From the NCBI GenBank assembly GCA_009930275.1, contig RZYP01000009.1, positions 1 to 43,725 on the forward strand: a stretch of DNA of 43,725 nt, written 5' to 3'. The notes under the pieces are model-generated. The model worked only from the letters and a program-made list of their open reading frames with translations, was not told the origin of the DNA and searched no databases. How positions within the stretch are numbered: the first letter of the stretch is position 1; each line of letters opens with the position of its first letter. A program made the translations under genes and the position numbers. Below are positions 26,981 through 34,366 of this stretch, piece after piece. The stretch comes from Negativicutes bacterium (GTDB lineage Bacteria; Bacillota_C; Negativicutes; Acidaminococcales; Acidaminococcaceae).

Positions 26981-27817
26981 ATGTCAGATAACTGGGTAGT
27001 CCAGAATCTCCAAAATGCCTTAGACACTTGGAATCAAAAACTATCAGAAATATGGTCACTCATTACAACGACTCCGCAAAACTTCAAAGGCGGAGGCATA
27101 TGGTCGGTCATTGTAAATATAAACGGAGCTGTTCAGGCAATCGCACTTGCGCTGCTTGTTCTGTTCTTTGTGGTTGGTATGGTAAAAACCTGCGGCAGCT
27201 TCACGGAAGTGAAAAAGCCGGAACACGCACTTAAACTCTTTATCCGTTTTGCTCTTGCAAAAGGAGCAATCACATACGGAATGGAGTTGATGCTTGCGCT
27301 GTTCAATATCATTCAGGGCATCATTACCACCATTATGAACACTTCGGGAATAACCTCATCTACGGGTACAACCTTGCCGTCAGAAATGATAGACACCATT
27401 GAAAGCTGCGGCTTCTTTGAAAGTATCCCTCTTTGGGCAGTCACGCTCATCGGCGGTCTTTTCATTACAGTAATGTCTTTCATCTTGATTATGACGGTGT
27501 ACGGCCGTTTCTTCAAGCTGTATATGTACACAGCACTTGCTCCGATACCACTTTCTACCTTTGCGGGTGAACCCTCGCAGAATGTCGGCAAGAGCTTTAT
27601 TAAAAGCTACTGTGCCGTCTGTCTTGAGGGTGCGGTTATCGTACTCGGATGTATCATCTTCTCACTTTTTGCGGCAAGTCCTCCGGTAGTAAACCCGGAC
27701 GCAGCAGCCGTCACTCAGGTGTGGAGCTATGTGGGAGAACTGCTCTTTAATATGCTCGTGCTTGTAGGTTCTGTGAAGATGGCTGATAGGATTGTCCGAG
27801 AAATGATGGGCTTGTAA
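26981..27817 (+). CDS. VirB6/TrbL-like polytopic membrane protein
   Basis: I chose ATG 26981 because AGGAGGTG lies at 26968-26975. The product is 278 residues with about six hydrophobic segments, among them VIVNINGAVQAIALALLVLFFVVG, YGMELMLALFNIIQGIITTI, LWAVTLIGGLFITVMSFILIM and GAVIVLGCIIFSLFAA. There is a conserved-looking cytoplasmic loop YTALAPIPLSTFAG. This matches the inner-membrane channel proteins of Gram-positive conjugation systems. It follows the pilin-like gene and precedes PrgI, as in other ICE conjugation modules. Confidence 0.85.
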   Translation: MSDNWVVQNLQNALDTWNQKLSEIWSLITTTPQNFKGGGIWSVIVNINGAVQAIALALLVLFFVVGMVKTCGSFTEVKKPEHALKLFIRFALAKGAITYGMELMLALFNIIQGIITTIMNTSGITSSTGTTLPSEMIDTIESCGFFESIPLWAVTLIGGLFITVMSFILIMTVYGRFFKLYMYTALAPIPLSTFAGEPSQNVGKSFIKSYCAVCLEGAVIVLGCIIFSLFAASPPVVNPDAAAVTQVWSYVGELLFNMLVLVGSVKMADRIVREMMGL

Positions 27818-27827
27818 GGAGAACGCT

Positions 27828-28013
27828 ATGAAAAATAACACTAAAATCTATAACAAGTGGCAGGGTTATACCCTTGCCGACTGTGATTGCAGATACTGCC
27901 TTTACTACGGCGGCAAACGAAAAAGCAAGGTAATCTGCCTTGCCGATAGCTGTGTCTGCAAAGATGAAATCAAAGAAGCTCGCCGTAGAGAAAGGAAAAG
28001 CAAATGGAAGTAA
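27828..28013 (+). CDS. Small cysteine-rich protein (61 aa)
   Basis: ATG 27828 has AAGGAG upstream. The protein contains CDCRYCLYYGGKRKSK followed by CLADSCVCKDEIKEARRRERKSKWK, so it has six or more cysteines and a very basic end. The CxC-x2-C and CxxxxCxC spacing suggests a zinc-binding knuckle. It overlaps the PrgI start. No family is recognised; a nucleic-acid-binding or assembly role is possible. Confidence 0.65.
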   Translation: MKNNTKIYNKWQGYTLADCDCRYCLYYGGKRKSKVICLADSCVCKDEIKEARRRERKSKWK

Positions 28014-28369
28014 AAATCAACAGAGAAATCCGTAATTACACGGAATCAATGTTTTTTGGACTGTCGCTCAGGCAGTTCATTTTTTCTGTCTGTGCCTGTG
28101 CTGTGGCGGTGGGACTGTACTTTGTACTCAAACCTTATGTCGGCACGGAAACAGTATCGTGGATGTGCATTTTAGGTGCTGCGCCCTTTGCGGCAGTCGG
28201 TTTTATCAAATACAACGGTATGACCGCAGAGCAGTTTGTCGCTGCTTGGATAAAGTCCGAGTTTTTGACACCGAAGAAACTCACATTCCACTCGACTAAT
28301 ACCTACTATGAGCTGATGAAGCCGAGTATGGATAAATACAAAAAGGAGGCAATGAAGTCTAATGATTAA
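28004..28369 (+). CDS. prgI: PrgI-family membrane protein (VirB3-like)
   Basis: The product is 121 residues. It begins with an N-terminal REIRNYTESMFFGLSLRQFIFS motif. Two transmembrane helices follow (FIFSVCACAVAVGLYFVL and VSWMCILGAAPFAAVGFI), then a conserved-type polar end (PKKLTFHSTNTYYELM). PrgI and VirB3 proteins couple the VirB4 ATPase to the membrane channel. It overlaps the VirB4 gene by eight bases, which is consistent with a fixed stoichiometric pair. Confidence 0.88.
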   Translation: MEVKINREIRNYTESMFFGLSLRQFIFSVCACAVAVGLYFVLKPYVGTETVSWMCILGAAPFAAVGFIKYNGMTAEQFVAAWIKSEFLTPKKLTFHSTNTYYELMKPSMDKYKKEAMKSND

Positions 28370-30695
28370 GACACTCAAAAATCTTCTCAAACAGGATAAG
28401 GAAAGCTATGTCGTTCCGAAAGGTGTGCAGGACGCTATTCCTATTACCGCCATCTACGATGACGGAATCTTCCGTTCCGGCAAGGACAAGTATTCCAAGA
28501 CTTTCCTGTTTACTGATATTAACTACGCCGTAGCAAGCCGTGAGGATAAGGAAGGAATGTTCCTTGAATACTCGGAACTTCTTAACTCCCTTGACAGTGG
28601 TGCTACTACCAAAATCACTATCAACAATCGCAGACTCAATCGTCTTGATTTTGAAAAATCCATTCTTATTCCGCTTACCGGAGATGAGCTTGACTCGTAC
28701 CGTGAGGAGTACAATAAGATGCTGCTCGATAAAGCAACGGGTGCGAACTCCATTGTTCAGGATAAGTATATGACGATTTCCGTAAACAAGAAAAGCGTTG
28801 AGGATGCACGAACCTATTTTGCTCGTGTTGGTGCAGACCTGATTGCTCACTTTGGCAGGCTCGGCAGCAAATGTACTGAGCTTGAAACCGATGAAAGACT
28901 TCGCATCTTCCACGATTTCTATCGTGTGGGCGAAGAAACTGCTTTCCACTTTGACATTAAGGAAACCCGAAAGAAAGGACACGACTTCAAGGACTATATC
29001 TGCCCTGACACGCTTGAGTTTGAAAAGGACTATTTCAAGATGGGCAACCGTTACGGTCGTGTGCTGTTCCTCCGTGAGTATGCATCGTATATCAAGGACA
29101 GTATGGTTGCAGAGCTTACAGATATGAACCGCAATCTGATGATGTCTATTGATGTTGTGCCTGTCCCTACCGACGAGGCTGTGCGTGAAGCAGAGAACCG
29201 TCTGCTCGGCGTTGAAACTAACATCACGAACTGGCAGCGTAAGCAGAATCAGAACAACAACTTTTCTGCTACCATTCCTTACGATATGGAGCAACAGAAA
29301 AAGGAAATGAAAGACTTCCTTGATGACTTGACAACCCGTGACCAGCGAATGATGTTTGCTGTTCTCACTATGGTTCATACAGCTGACAGCAAAGAACAGC
29401 TTGATAATGACACGGAAGCCTTGCTCACTACTGCAAGAAAGCATTTGTGCCAGTTCGCTGTACTGAAGTATCAGCAGATGGATGGTCTTAACACGGTTAT
29501 GCCGTTTGGCACACGAAAGATTGACTGCTTCCGTACTCTCACAACTGAGAGCCTTGCCGTCTTCATTCCTTTCCGAGTTCAGGACATCTATCACGAAAAC
29601 GGCATTTACTACGGTCAGAATGTTATCAGCAAGAATATGATTATTGCTGACCGTAAGCAGCTTTTGAACGGCAATGAGTTCATCCTCGGTGTTTCCGGTG
29701 GTGGTAAGTCTTTTGCCGCAAAGGGCGAAATCATCAATCAGGTGCTTTCCTCTGATGCGGATATTATCATCATTGACCCTGAACGAGAGTATTCAAAGCT
29801 CGTTACGGCTATGGGCGGTGAAACCATCAAGATTTCCGCTACCTCTCAGAACCACATTAACGCTATGGATATGAACAAGGACTACGGCGACGGTGCAAAC
29901 CCGGTTATTCTGAAATCTGAGTTCATTATGTCCCTTTGCGAACAGCTAATCGGCGGCACAAATCTCGGTGCAAAGCAGAAGTCAATTATTGACCGTTGCA
30001 CTGCTTCTGTTTACAGAGAATATCAGCAGAACGACTATCAGGGCGAGGTGCCTACCTTGCAGGACTTTCGTGAAGAACTCTTGAAGCAGTCTGAACCTGA
30101 AGCAAAGGAAATCGCTCTTGCTATTGAGCTTTTCACAAACGGTTCTCTGAATACCTTTGCCAAGAAAACCAATGTGGATACAGACAATCGTCTTATCTGC
30201 TACGACATTCTCGACCTCGGCAAACAACTTTTGCCTATCGGTATGCTTGTTGTCCTCGACAGCATCCTTAACCGAATTACCGAGAACAGAGCCAAAGGCA
30301 AAAACACATTCATCTTCATTGATGAAATCTACCTTTTGTTCCAGCACGAATACTCCGCAAACTTCCTCTTTACTCTTTGGAAGCGTGTTCGTAAGTACGG
30401 TGCGTATGCAACAGGTATTACTCAGAATGTGGATGACCTTTTGCAGAGCCATACAGCTCGCACAATGCTTGCAAACTCCGAGTTCATCATTATGCTCAAT
30501 CAGGCTTCTACCGACAGAATTGAGCTTGCCAAGCTCCTGAATATCTCTGATTTGCAGATGAGCTATATCACCAATGTTGAAGCAGGACACGGACTGATTA
30601 AGGTGGGCTCGTCCCTCGTTCCGTTTGCTAACAAATTCCCTCGCAATACAAAGCTCTACAAACTAATGACAACCAAGCCCGGTGAGGGCGACTAA
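28362..30695 (+). CDS. virB4: VirB4/TraE-type conjugation ATPase
   Basis: The product is 777 residues. The N-terminal half is the VirB4 assembly domain (KYSKTFLFTDINYAVASREDKEGMFLEYSELLN, ITINNRRLNRLDFEKSILIPL). Walker A is GVSGGGKSF near 443-451, followed by IIIIDPEREYSKLVTAMGGETI. Walker B is FIFIDEIYLLF (about 645-655), with ATGITQNVDDLLQSHTARTML downstream. These are classic VirB4 motifs. It powers assembly and substrate transfer in the type IV secretion channel. Minus-strand open frames over it are shadows. Confidence 0.95.
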   Translation: MIKTLKNLLKQDKESYVVPKGVQDAIPITAIYDDGIFRSGKDKYSKTFLFTDINYAVASREDKEGMFLEYSELLNSLDSGATTKITINNRRLNRLDFEKSILIPLTGDELDSYREEYNKMLLDKATGANSIVQDKYMTISVNKKSVEDARTYFARVGADLIAHFGRLGSKCTELETDERLRIFHDFYRVGEETAFHFDIKETRKKGHDFKDYICPDTLEFEKDYFKMGNRYGRVLFLREYASYIKDSMVAELTDMNRNLMMSIDVVPVPTDEAVREAENRLLGVETNITNWQRKQNQNNNFSATIPYDMEQQKKEMKDFLDDLTTRDQRMMFAVLTMVHTADSKEQLDNDTEALLTTARKHLCQFAVLKYQQMDGLNTVMPFGTRKIDCFRTLTTESLAVFIPFRVQDIYHENGIYYGQNVISKNMIIADRKQLLNGNEFILGVSGGGKSFAAKGEIINQVLSSDADIIIIDPEREYSKLVTAMGGETIKISATSQNHINAMDMNKDYGDGANPVILKSEFIMSLCEQLIGGTNLGAKQKSIIDRCTASVYREYQQNDYQGEVPTLQDFREELLKQSEPEAKEIALAIELFTNGSLNTFAKKTNVDTDNRLICYDILDLGKQLLPIGMLVVLDSILNRITENRAKGKNTFIFIDEIYLLFQHEYSANFLFTLWKRVRKYGAYATGITQNVDDLLQSHTARTMLANSEFIIMLNQASTDRIELAKLLNISDLQMSYITNVEAGHGLIKVGSSLVPFANKFPRNTKLYKLMTTKPGEGD

Positions 30696-30709
30696 GAAAG
30701 GACGCACAA

Positions 30710-31495
30710 ATGAAAAAGATAATCTGTATTTCCCTTATGGCGGCATTCGCAGTGTTACTCACTGTGAGTGCCTATTTTCTTATCAGCGATAAAGCTGATG
30801 AAAAGGCTCAAGCAGAAAAGTATGAGAGCATCGCCGAGCAGGTCGCTCAGCCGGACGAAACCCGTGAGCCAATTCAGTATGATACTGAAAAAGCACTCTT
30901 AACCGACTACACAGACCTATTCCTTCAGAATGGCGATATGGTGGGTTGGGTATCTGTTGCCGACACCAACATCAACTATCCGGTTATGCAAACACCGGAC
31001 AACCCAAACTTCTACTTGAAGCACGGTTTTGACAAGATTTATTCCGATTATGGCTGTCCGTATATTCAGGAGAACTGTGATGTAAAAACACCATCGGACA
31101 ATCTCGTTATCTACGGTCATCATATGAAAAACGGCACTATGTTTTCAGACCTTACCAAGTTTGAGGATAAGAGCTTTTGGGAGAGCCACAAGACTATCAC
31201 TTTTAACACACTCACAGACAAGCAGGAATATGAGGTGGTTGCCGTATTTAAGACGGTTGCTTACAGTCAGGAGGGCTTTCGCTATTATGACTTCGTAAAT
31301 GCTGATACCGCTGAAGACTTTGATGGCTATTTTGCAAAATGCAAAGAGCTTGCCTTGTTTGACACAGGTATAAACGCACAGTACGGTGATAAGCTGATTA
31401 CGCTTTCTACCTGTGAATACAGCCAAAATAACGGTCGTTTGGCGGTCGTTGCGAAGCTTGTGAGTAGACAATTAGACCCCTCGGAAACTGCATAA
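30710..31495 (+). CDS. srtB: Class B sortase
   Basis: The product is 261 residues with an N-terminal signal-anchor helix (ICISLMAAFAVLLTVSAYFLI). The catalytic signature is complete: His137 in IYGHHMKNGTMF, Cys235 in LSTCEYS and Arg243 in NGRLAVVA. Clostridial class B sortases are known to use (S/P)PxTG-like signals, so TPKTG of the thioester/CnaB protein at 0.9-5.2 kb is a plausible substrate. The gene sits between VirB4 and the CHAP hydrolase, a location common in ICEs of this group, and is followed by a terminator-like hairpin. Confidence 0.93.
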   Translation: MKKIICISLMAAFAVLLTVSAYFLISDKADEKAQAEKYESIAEQVAQPDETREPIQYDTEKALLTDYTDLFLQNGDMVGWVSVADTNINYPVMQTPDNPNFYLKHGFDKIYSDYGCPYIQENCDVKTPSDNLVIYGHHMKNGTMFSDLTKFEDKSFWESHKTITFNTLTDKQEYEVVAVFKTVAYSQEGFRYYDFVNADTAEDFDGYFAKCKELALFDTGINAQYGDKLITLSTCEYSQNNGRLAVVAKLVSRQLDPSETA

Positions 31496-31519
31496 ACAGT
31501 GGCTTGAAAACTGAAAAAG

Positions 31520-31558
31520 TGCAGGGCTAAGGTAATTACACCTTGACCCTGCATTTTA
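31520..31558 (+). terminator. Terminator-like hairpin after sortase gene
   Basis: TGCAGGG (31520-31526) pairs with CCCTGCA (31547-31553), extended inward by an AAGGT / ACCTT pair after a short mismatch, followed by TTTTAAT. The CHAP gene downstream still follows 33 bases later, so partial readthrough or a separate promoter is needed. Confidence 0.65.
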
Positions 31559-31591
31559 ATGTTCTAACAGTCTACGGAAAGGAGGATTTGA

Positions 31592-33331
31592 ATGGCAGAT
31601 ATAAAGACGAAGGACGCTCTGAAAGGCACTATAAAACAGCTTGATAAGGCGGCTATGGTCGGCGACCGTATGCGTACCGCATATATCGCCACAAAAGAAA
31701 AAGCTGAACATTCTGTTGATGCGGCTGAGAACAATCCGGGCGAATATGCTTCTGACAGAATTGAAAATGCGGTTGACCGTGGAACACACGAAGCAGCTCA
31801 TCAGTTTGATAAAGCTGGTCGCAAAGGTGTTGAAACCACAAGGCAGAATATCTCCAAAGCCAAAGAAGGTGTTCAAAAATTCAAAGAGCGCCGAGCAGAA
31901 CAGTCACTTAGGCAGCAAACTCAAGCTTATCGCTCTGCTTCCACTCAAACAGGCACGAGGACTGCGGAACACGCTGAATCGACAATTAAGCAGTCTGCCC
32001 ACTCAGCAGGCAAACAGACAATTAAGACTACGCAGAAAGCCACAGTTAAAACGGCACAGAAGTCCGTTAAGACTGCTGAGAAGACTGCCAAGACAACGAT
32101 TAAGACCACTCAGCAAGCGGCAAAGGCTACACAGAGAGCCGCACAAGCGACCGTCAAAGCAACTCAAAGAGCAGCGCAGGCAGCTAAAGCCACGGCAAAA
32201 GCTGTTGCCACAGGTGTAAAAGCGGCAGTTAAGGCAACGATTGCGGCAGTTAAAGCTATCATAGCGGCGACAAAAGCATTGGTAGCCGCTATTGCTGCCG
32301 GAGGCTGGGTTGCCGTTGTTGTCATCATCGTGATTTGCCTGATTGCTCTGATATGTGGTTCTGTTTTCGGTGTGTTCTTTTCAGGAGAGGACAGCGGTAC
32401 AGGACAGACAATGCGTACAGCCGTACAGGAGATTAACACCGACTATGAAACAAGACTTGAAGATACCAAAGGACAATTCACATACGATGTTCTTGAAATG
32501 TCAGGCTCTCGTGCAGTATGGAAAGATGTTCTTGCGGTTTACTCCGTCAAGGTAAACACCGACCCGGATAACCCACAGGAAGTCGCTACGATGGACGACA
32601 CCAAGAAGCAACTTTTGAAGAACATCTTTTGGGAGATGAACTCCATATCGTCAAGAACGGAAACCAAGACGGAAACGCAGATAACCGAAACCGATGACGG
32701 TCACGGGAACATTGTGCAGACGGAAACGGAAGTGTCAAACACCTATCTGTATATAACGGTTTCACACAAGACAGTTGATGAGATGGCAGCTCAATACGGC
32801 TTCAATCAGGAACAAAAGGACTATCTTACCGAGCTTCTTGCCGATAAGAACAATTCGCTCTGGAACTCTGTGCTATATGGTATCACTACCGGAGATGGCG
32901 AAATCGTCACGGTCGCTCTGTCGCAGATAGGTAATGTCGGTGGTCAGCCTTATTGGTCTTGGTATGGATTTGACAGCCGTGTAGAATGGTGTGCCTGCTT
33001 TGTATCTTGGTGTGCCAACGAGTGCGGTTATATAGACACAGGCATTATCCCCAAGTATGCCGGATGCGTTCAAGGCTCAAACTGGTTCAAAGAGCGTGGA
33101 CAATGGGCTGGCAGAGATGTTACTCCGGAACCCGGAATGATTATCTTTTTCGATTGGGACGACCCAGATAGCGGAGGTCAGGATGGCGAAACCGACCACA
33201 CCGGAATTGTCGAAAGAGTAGAAAACGGTCGAGTTTATACCGTTGAGGGCAACTCTGGAGATAGTTGTCGAGAAAATAGTTATCCCATTGGGTATTATGA
33301 AATCTACGGTTACGGCTGTCCTGCATACTAA
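31592..33331 (+). CDS. CHAP-domain peptidoglycan hydrolase with basic N-terminal repeats (conjugation wall-opening protein)
   Basis: The product is 579 residues. Residues 1-225 are a highly basic, Ala/Lys/Thr-rich cytoplasmic region of repeats such as [15 protein letters not shown] and [12 protein letters not shown], likely one long helix. One transmembrane helix lies at about 230-258 ([18 protein letters not shown]). An extracellular stalk domain is followed by a C-terminal CHAP amidase/endopeptidase domain with [12 protein letters not shown] (catalytic Cys467 candidate), DHTGIVERV (His536 candidate) and VEGNSGD. It plays the VirB1 role of local cell-wall cleavage for the transfer channel. 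A GGAAAGGAGG ribosome site precedes ATG 31592. The basic repeats may contact DNA or acidic partners. Confidence 0.9.
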   Translation: MADIKTKDALKGTIKQLDKAAMVGDRMRTAYIATKEKAEHSVDAAENNPGEYASDRIENAVDRGTHEAAHQFDKAGRKGVETTRQNISKAKEGVQKFKERRAEQSLRQQTQAYRSASTQTGTRTAEHAESTIKQSAHSAGKQTIKTTQKATVKTAQKSVKTAEKTAKTTIKTTQQAAKATQRAAQATVKATQRAAQAAKATAKAVATGVKAAVKATIAAVKAIIAATKALVAAIAAGGWVAVVVIIVICLIALICGSVFGVFFSGEDSGTGQTMRTAVQEINTDYETRLEDTKGQFTYDVLEMSGSRAVWKDVLAVYSVKVNTDPDNPQEVATMDDTKKQLLKNIFWEMNSISSRTETKTETQITETDDGHGNIVQTETEVSNTYLYITVSHKTVDEMAAQYGFNQEQKDYLTELLADKNNSLWNSVLYGITTGDGEIVTVALSQIGNVGGQPYWSWYGFDSRVEWCACFVSWCANECGYIDTGIIPKYAGCVQGSNWFKERGQWAGRDVTPEPGMIIFFDWDDPDSGGQDGETDHTGIVERVENGRVYTVEGNSGDSCRENSYPIGYYEIYGYGCPAY

Positions 33332-33362
33332 AAAAATCAGCCTACCTTAATTGGTAGGCTGA
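33331..33362 (-). terminator. Terminator of the minus-strand XRE gene (possibly bidirectional)
   Basis: TCAGCCTACC (33337-33346) and GGTAGGCTGA (33353-33362) form a perfect ten-pair stem. The A run at 33330-33336 reads as a T7 tract on the minus strand, so it is a good terminator for the gene at 33374-33613. In the plus direction it also closes the CHAP gene, without a T tract. Confidence 0.85.
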
Positions 33363-33373
33363 ACATACATATA

Positions 33374-33613
33374 TTAATCGAGTCCTTTGAAGAATTCATC
33401 ATAAGAGCAATCATAAAATTTACGAAGCTCTATAAGAACGCTTGCTCGAATATTCAGTTCTCCTGCTTCGTACTTGGCATAACAGCTTCTTGCTATATCA
33501 CACCCTCGGCGTTGCAGTTCTACACAAAGCTTTTCTTGAGAAATACCTTTGTCATCTCGAAGGCGACGCAAATTATCGCCCATATTTCTGTCACGGCGAA
33601 TCTTCTGTTCCAT
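33374..33613 (-). CDS. XRE/Cro-CI family helix-turn-helix regulator
   Basis: The product is 79 residues. AAGGAGGG (33619-33626 on the minus strand) precedes ATG 33613. The HTH runs from MGDNLRRLRDDKGISQEKLCVELQRRGCDIARSCYAKYEAG to LNIRASVLIELRKFY. It is transcribed divergently from the Spo0A-C-like/SLOG pair and probably represses one or both promoters in the 106-bp gap. A short inverted ACCA-GCAT-TGGT element (33628-33639) lies between the two genes and touches the -35 box of the plus promoter, so it is a candidate operator. Confidence 0.85.
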   Translation of the reverse strand: MEQKIRRDRNMGDNLRRLRDDKGISQEKLCVELQRRGCDIARSCYAKYEAGELNIRASVLIELRKFYDCSYDEFFKGLD

Positions 33614-33638
33614 ATCGTCCCTCCTTGACCAGCATTGG

Positions 33639-33667
33639 TTGCAATTTCTTATATTTTATGCTATAAT
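33639..33667 (+). promoter_or_regulatory. Promoter of the Spo0A-C-like/SLOG pair
   Basis: TTGCAA (33639-33644) and TATAAT (33662-33667) are exactly 17 bp apart, and a TG is present one base before the -10 box (extended -10). Transcription should start near 33674. An ACCA/TGGT inverted element overlaps the upstream edge of the -35 box, and GACC/GGTC arms (33681-33684, 33693-33696) lie just past the start site. Confidence 0.7.
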
Positions 33668-33719
33668 CATAAGAAATATTGACCGCTATACTGGTCTAAA
33701 TGCTCAAGGGGCGACAATT

Positions 33720-33938
33720 ATGAGTATGAGAAGCATTTACCGCAAGATTGCAAAACAAAATGGTGTATCTGTCAAAGAAGTAAAGGAAGAAATGCAGAAA
33801 GCTCTCGATGATGCTTGGAACAACCCGGACAAGTCTGTGGATGTTCGTTTCAATCAACTGAAAATGTCGCCAGATGGTAAAAAGCCAAGTGTTGAAGAGT
33901 TCATTCAATACTGCTCATCCGAGATAAAGCAGAAATGA
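33720..33938 (+). CDS. Small protein resembling the Spo0A C-terminal DNA-binding fold
   Basis: I chose ATG 33720, with AAGGGG nearby (33706-33711); the longer open frame upstream overlaps the promoter. The product is 72 residues. MRSIYRKIAKQNGVSVKEVKEEMQKALDDAWNN resembles the Spo0A C-terminal effector helices, and VEEFIQYCSSEIKQK closes it. It lacks a receiver domain, so any DNA-binding role would not need phosphorylation. It overlaps the next gene by four bases (ATGA) and forms a two-gene operon with it. The assignment is by eye. Confidence 0.6.
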   Translation: MSMRSIYRKIAKQNGVSVKEVKEEMQKALDDAWNNPDKSVDVRFNQLKMSPDGKKPSVEEFIQYCSSEIKQK

Positions 33939-34366
33939 GTACCTGTACATTTTGCGGACACCACGATACACCTGACAACATCCGCCCAATGCTTGTCGCT
34001 GCTATTGAAAAACTAATAGTTGAAAACGAAGCAGACACTTTCTATATTGGAACTCACGGAAACTATGATAAAATGGCTCTCAGCGTATTGAGAGAAACGA
34101 AAAAGAAGTATCCGCAAGTCAATTACTATGTTTTACTCGCTTATCTGCCGGAGAAAAAAGAGGAATATCCTCTTTACGCAGATAACGAAACCGTATTCCC
34201 GGACGGATTAGAAAACCATCCTCGTCGTTTTGCAATAAGTTATAGAAATAAATGGATGGTAGAACAGTCGAAATATTTGATAGCTTATGTAAAACATAAC
34301 TTTGGTGGAGCTGCTAAAACATTAGTCTTGGCAAAGAAAAGACAACTGAATATTATTGAGATATAA
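33935..34366 (+). CDS. SLOG-like (DUF1273/YpsA-related) Rossmann-fold protein
   Basis: The product is 143 residues. The N-terminus is STCTFCGHHDTPDNI. The central FYIGTHGNYDKMALSVLRETKKKYPQVNYYVLLAYLP and the C-terminal RNKWMVEQSKYLIAYVKHNFGGAAKTLVLAKKRQ match the SLOG-type pattern (GxHG loop, late YVKHxFGGA motif). Such domains are proposed nucleotide sensors or nucleotide-cleaving enzymes, often near defence genes. It ends just before a strong terminator and next to the type I restriction island. A stress or defence role is inferred from the company it keeps. Confidence 0.7.
   Translation: MSTCTFCGHHDTPDNIRPMLVAAIEKLIVENEADTFYIGTHGNYDKMALSVLRETKKKYPQVNYYVLLAYLPEKKEEYPLYADNETVFPDGLENHPRRFAISYRNKWMVEQSKYLIAYVKHNFGGAAKTLVLAKKRQLNIIEI

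Noticed and set aside
28359..29594. 411-residue minus-strand open frame over virB4
   Set aside because: It is antisense to a strongly supported VirB4 gene, with no motifs or start signal.
31641..32219. 192-residue Arg/Leu/Gln-rich plus-strand frame over the CHAP gene repeats
   Set aside because: Low-complexity shadow of the repeat region; no ribosome site and no family.
31980..32240. Short repeated codons as a CRISPR or tandem DNA repeat array
   Set aside because: The repeats are protein-level Lys/Ala/Thr motifs with variable DNA spacing, not direct repeats with unique spacers.
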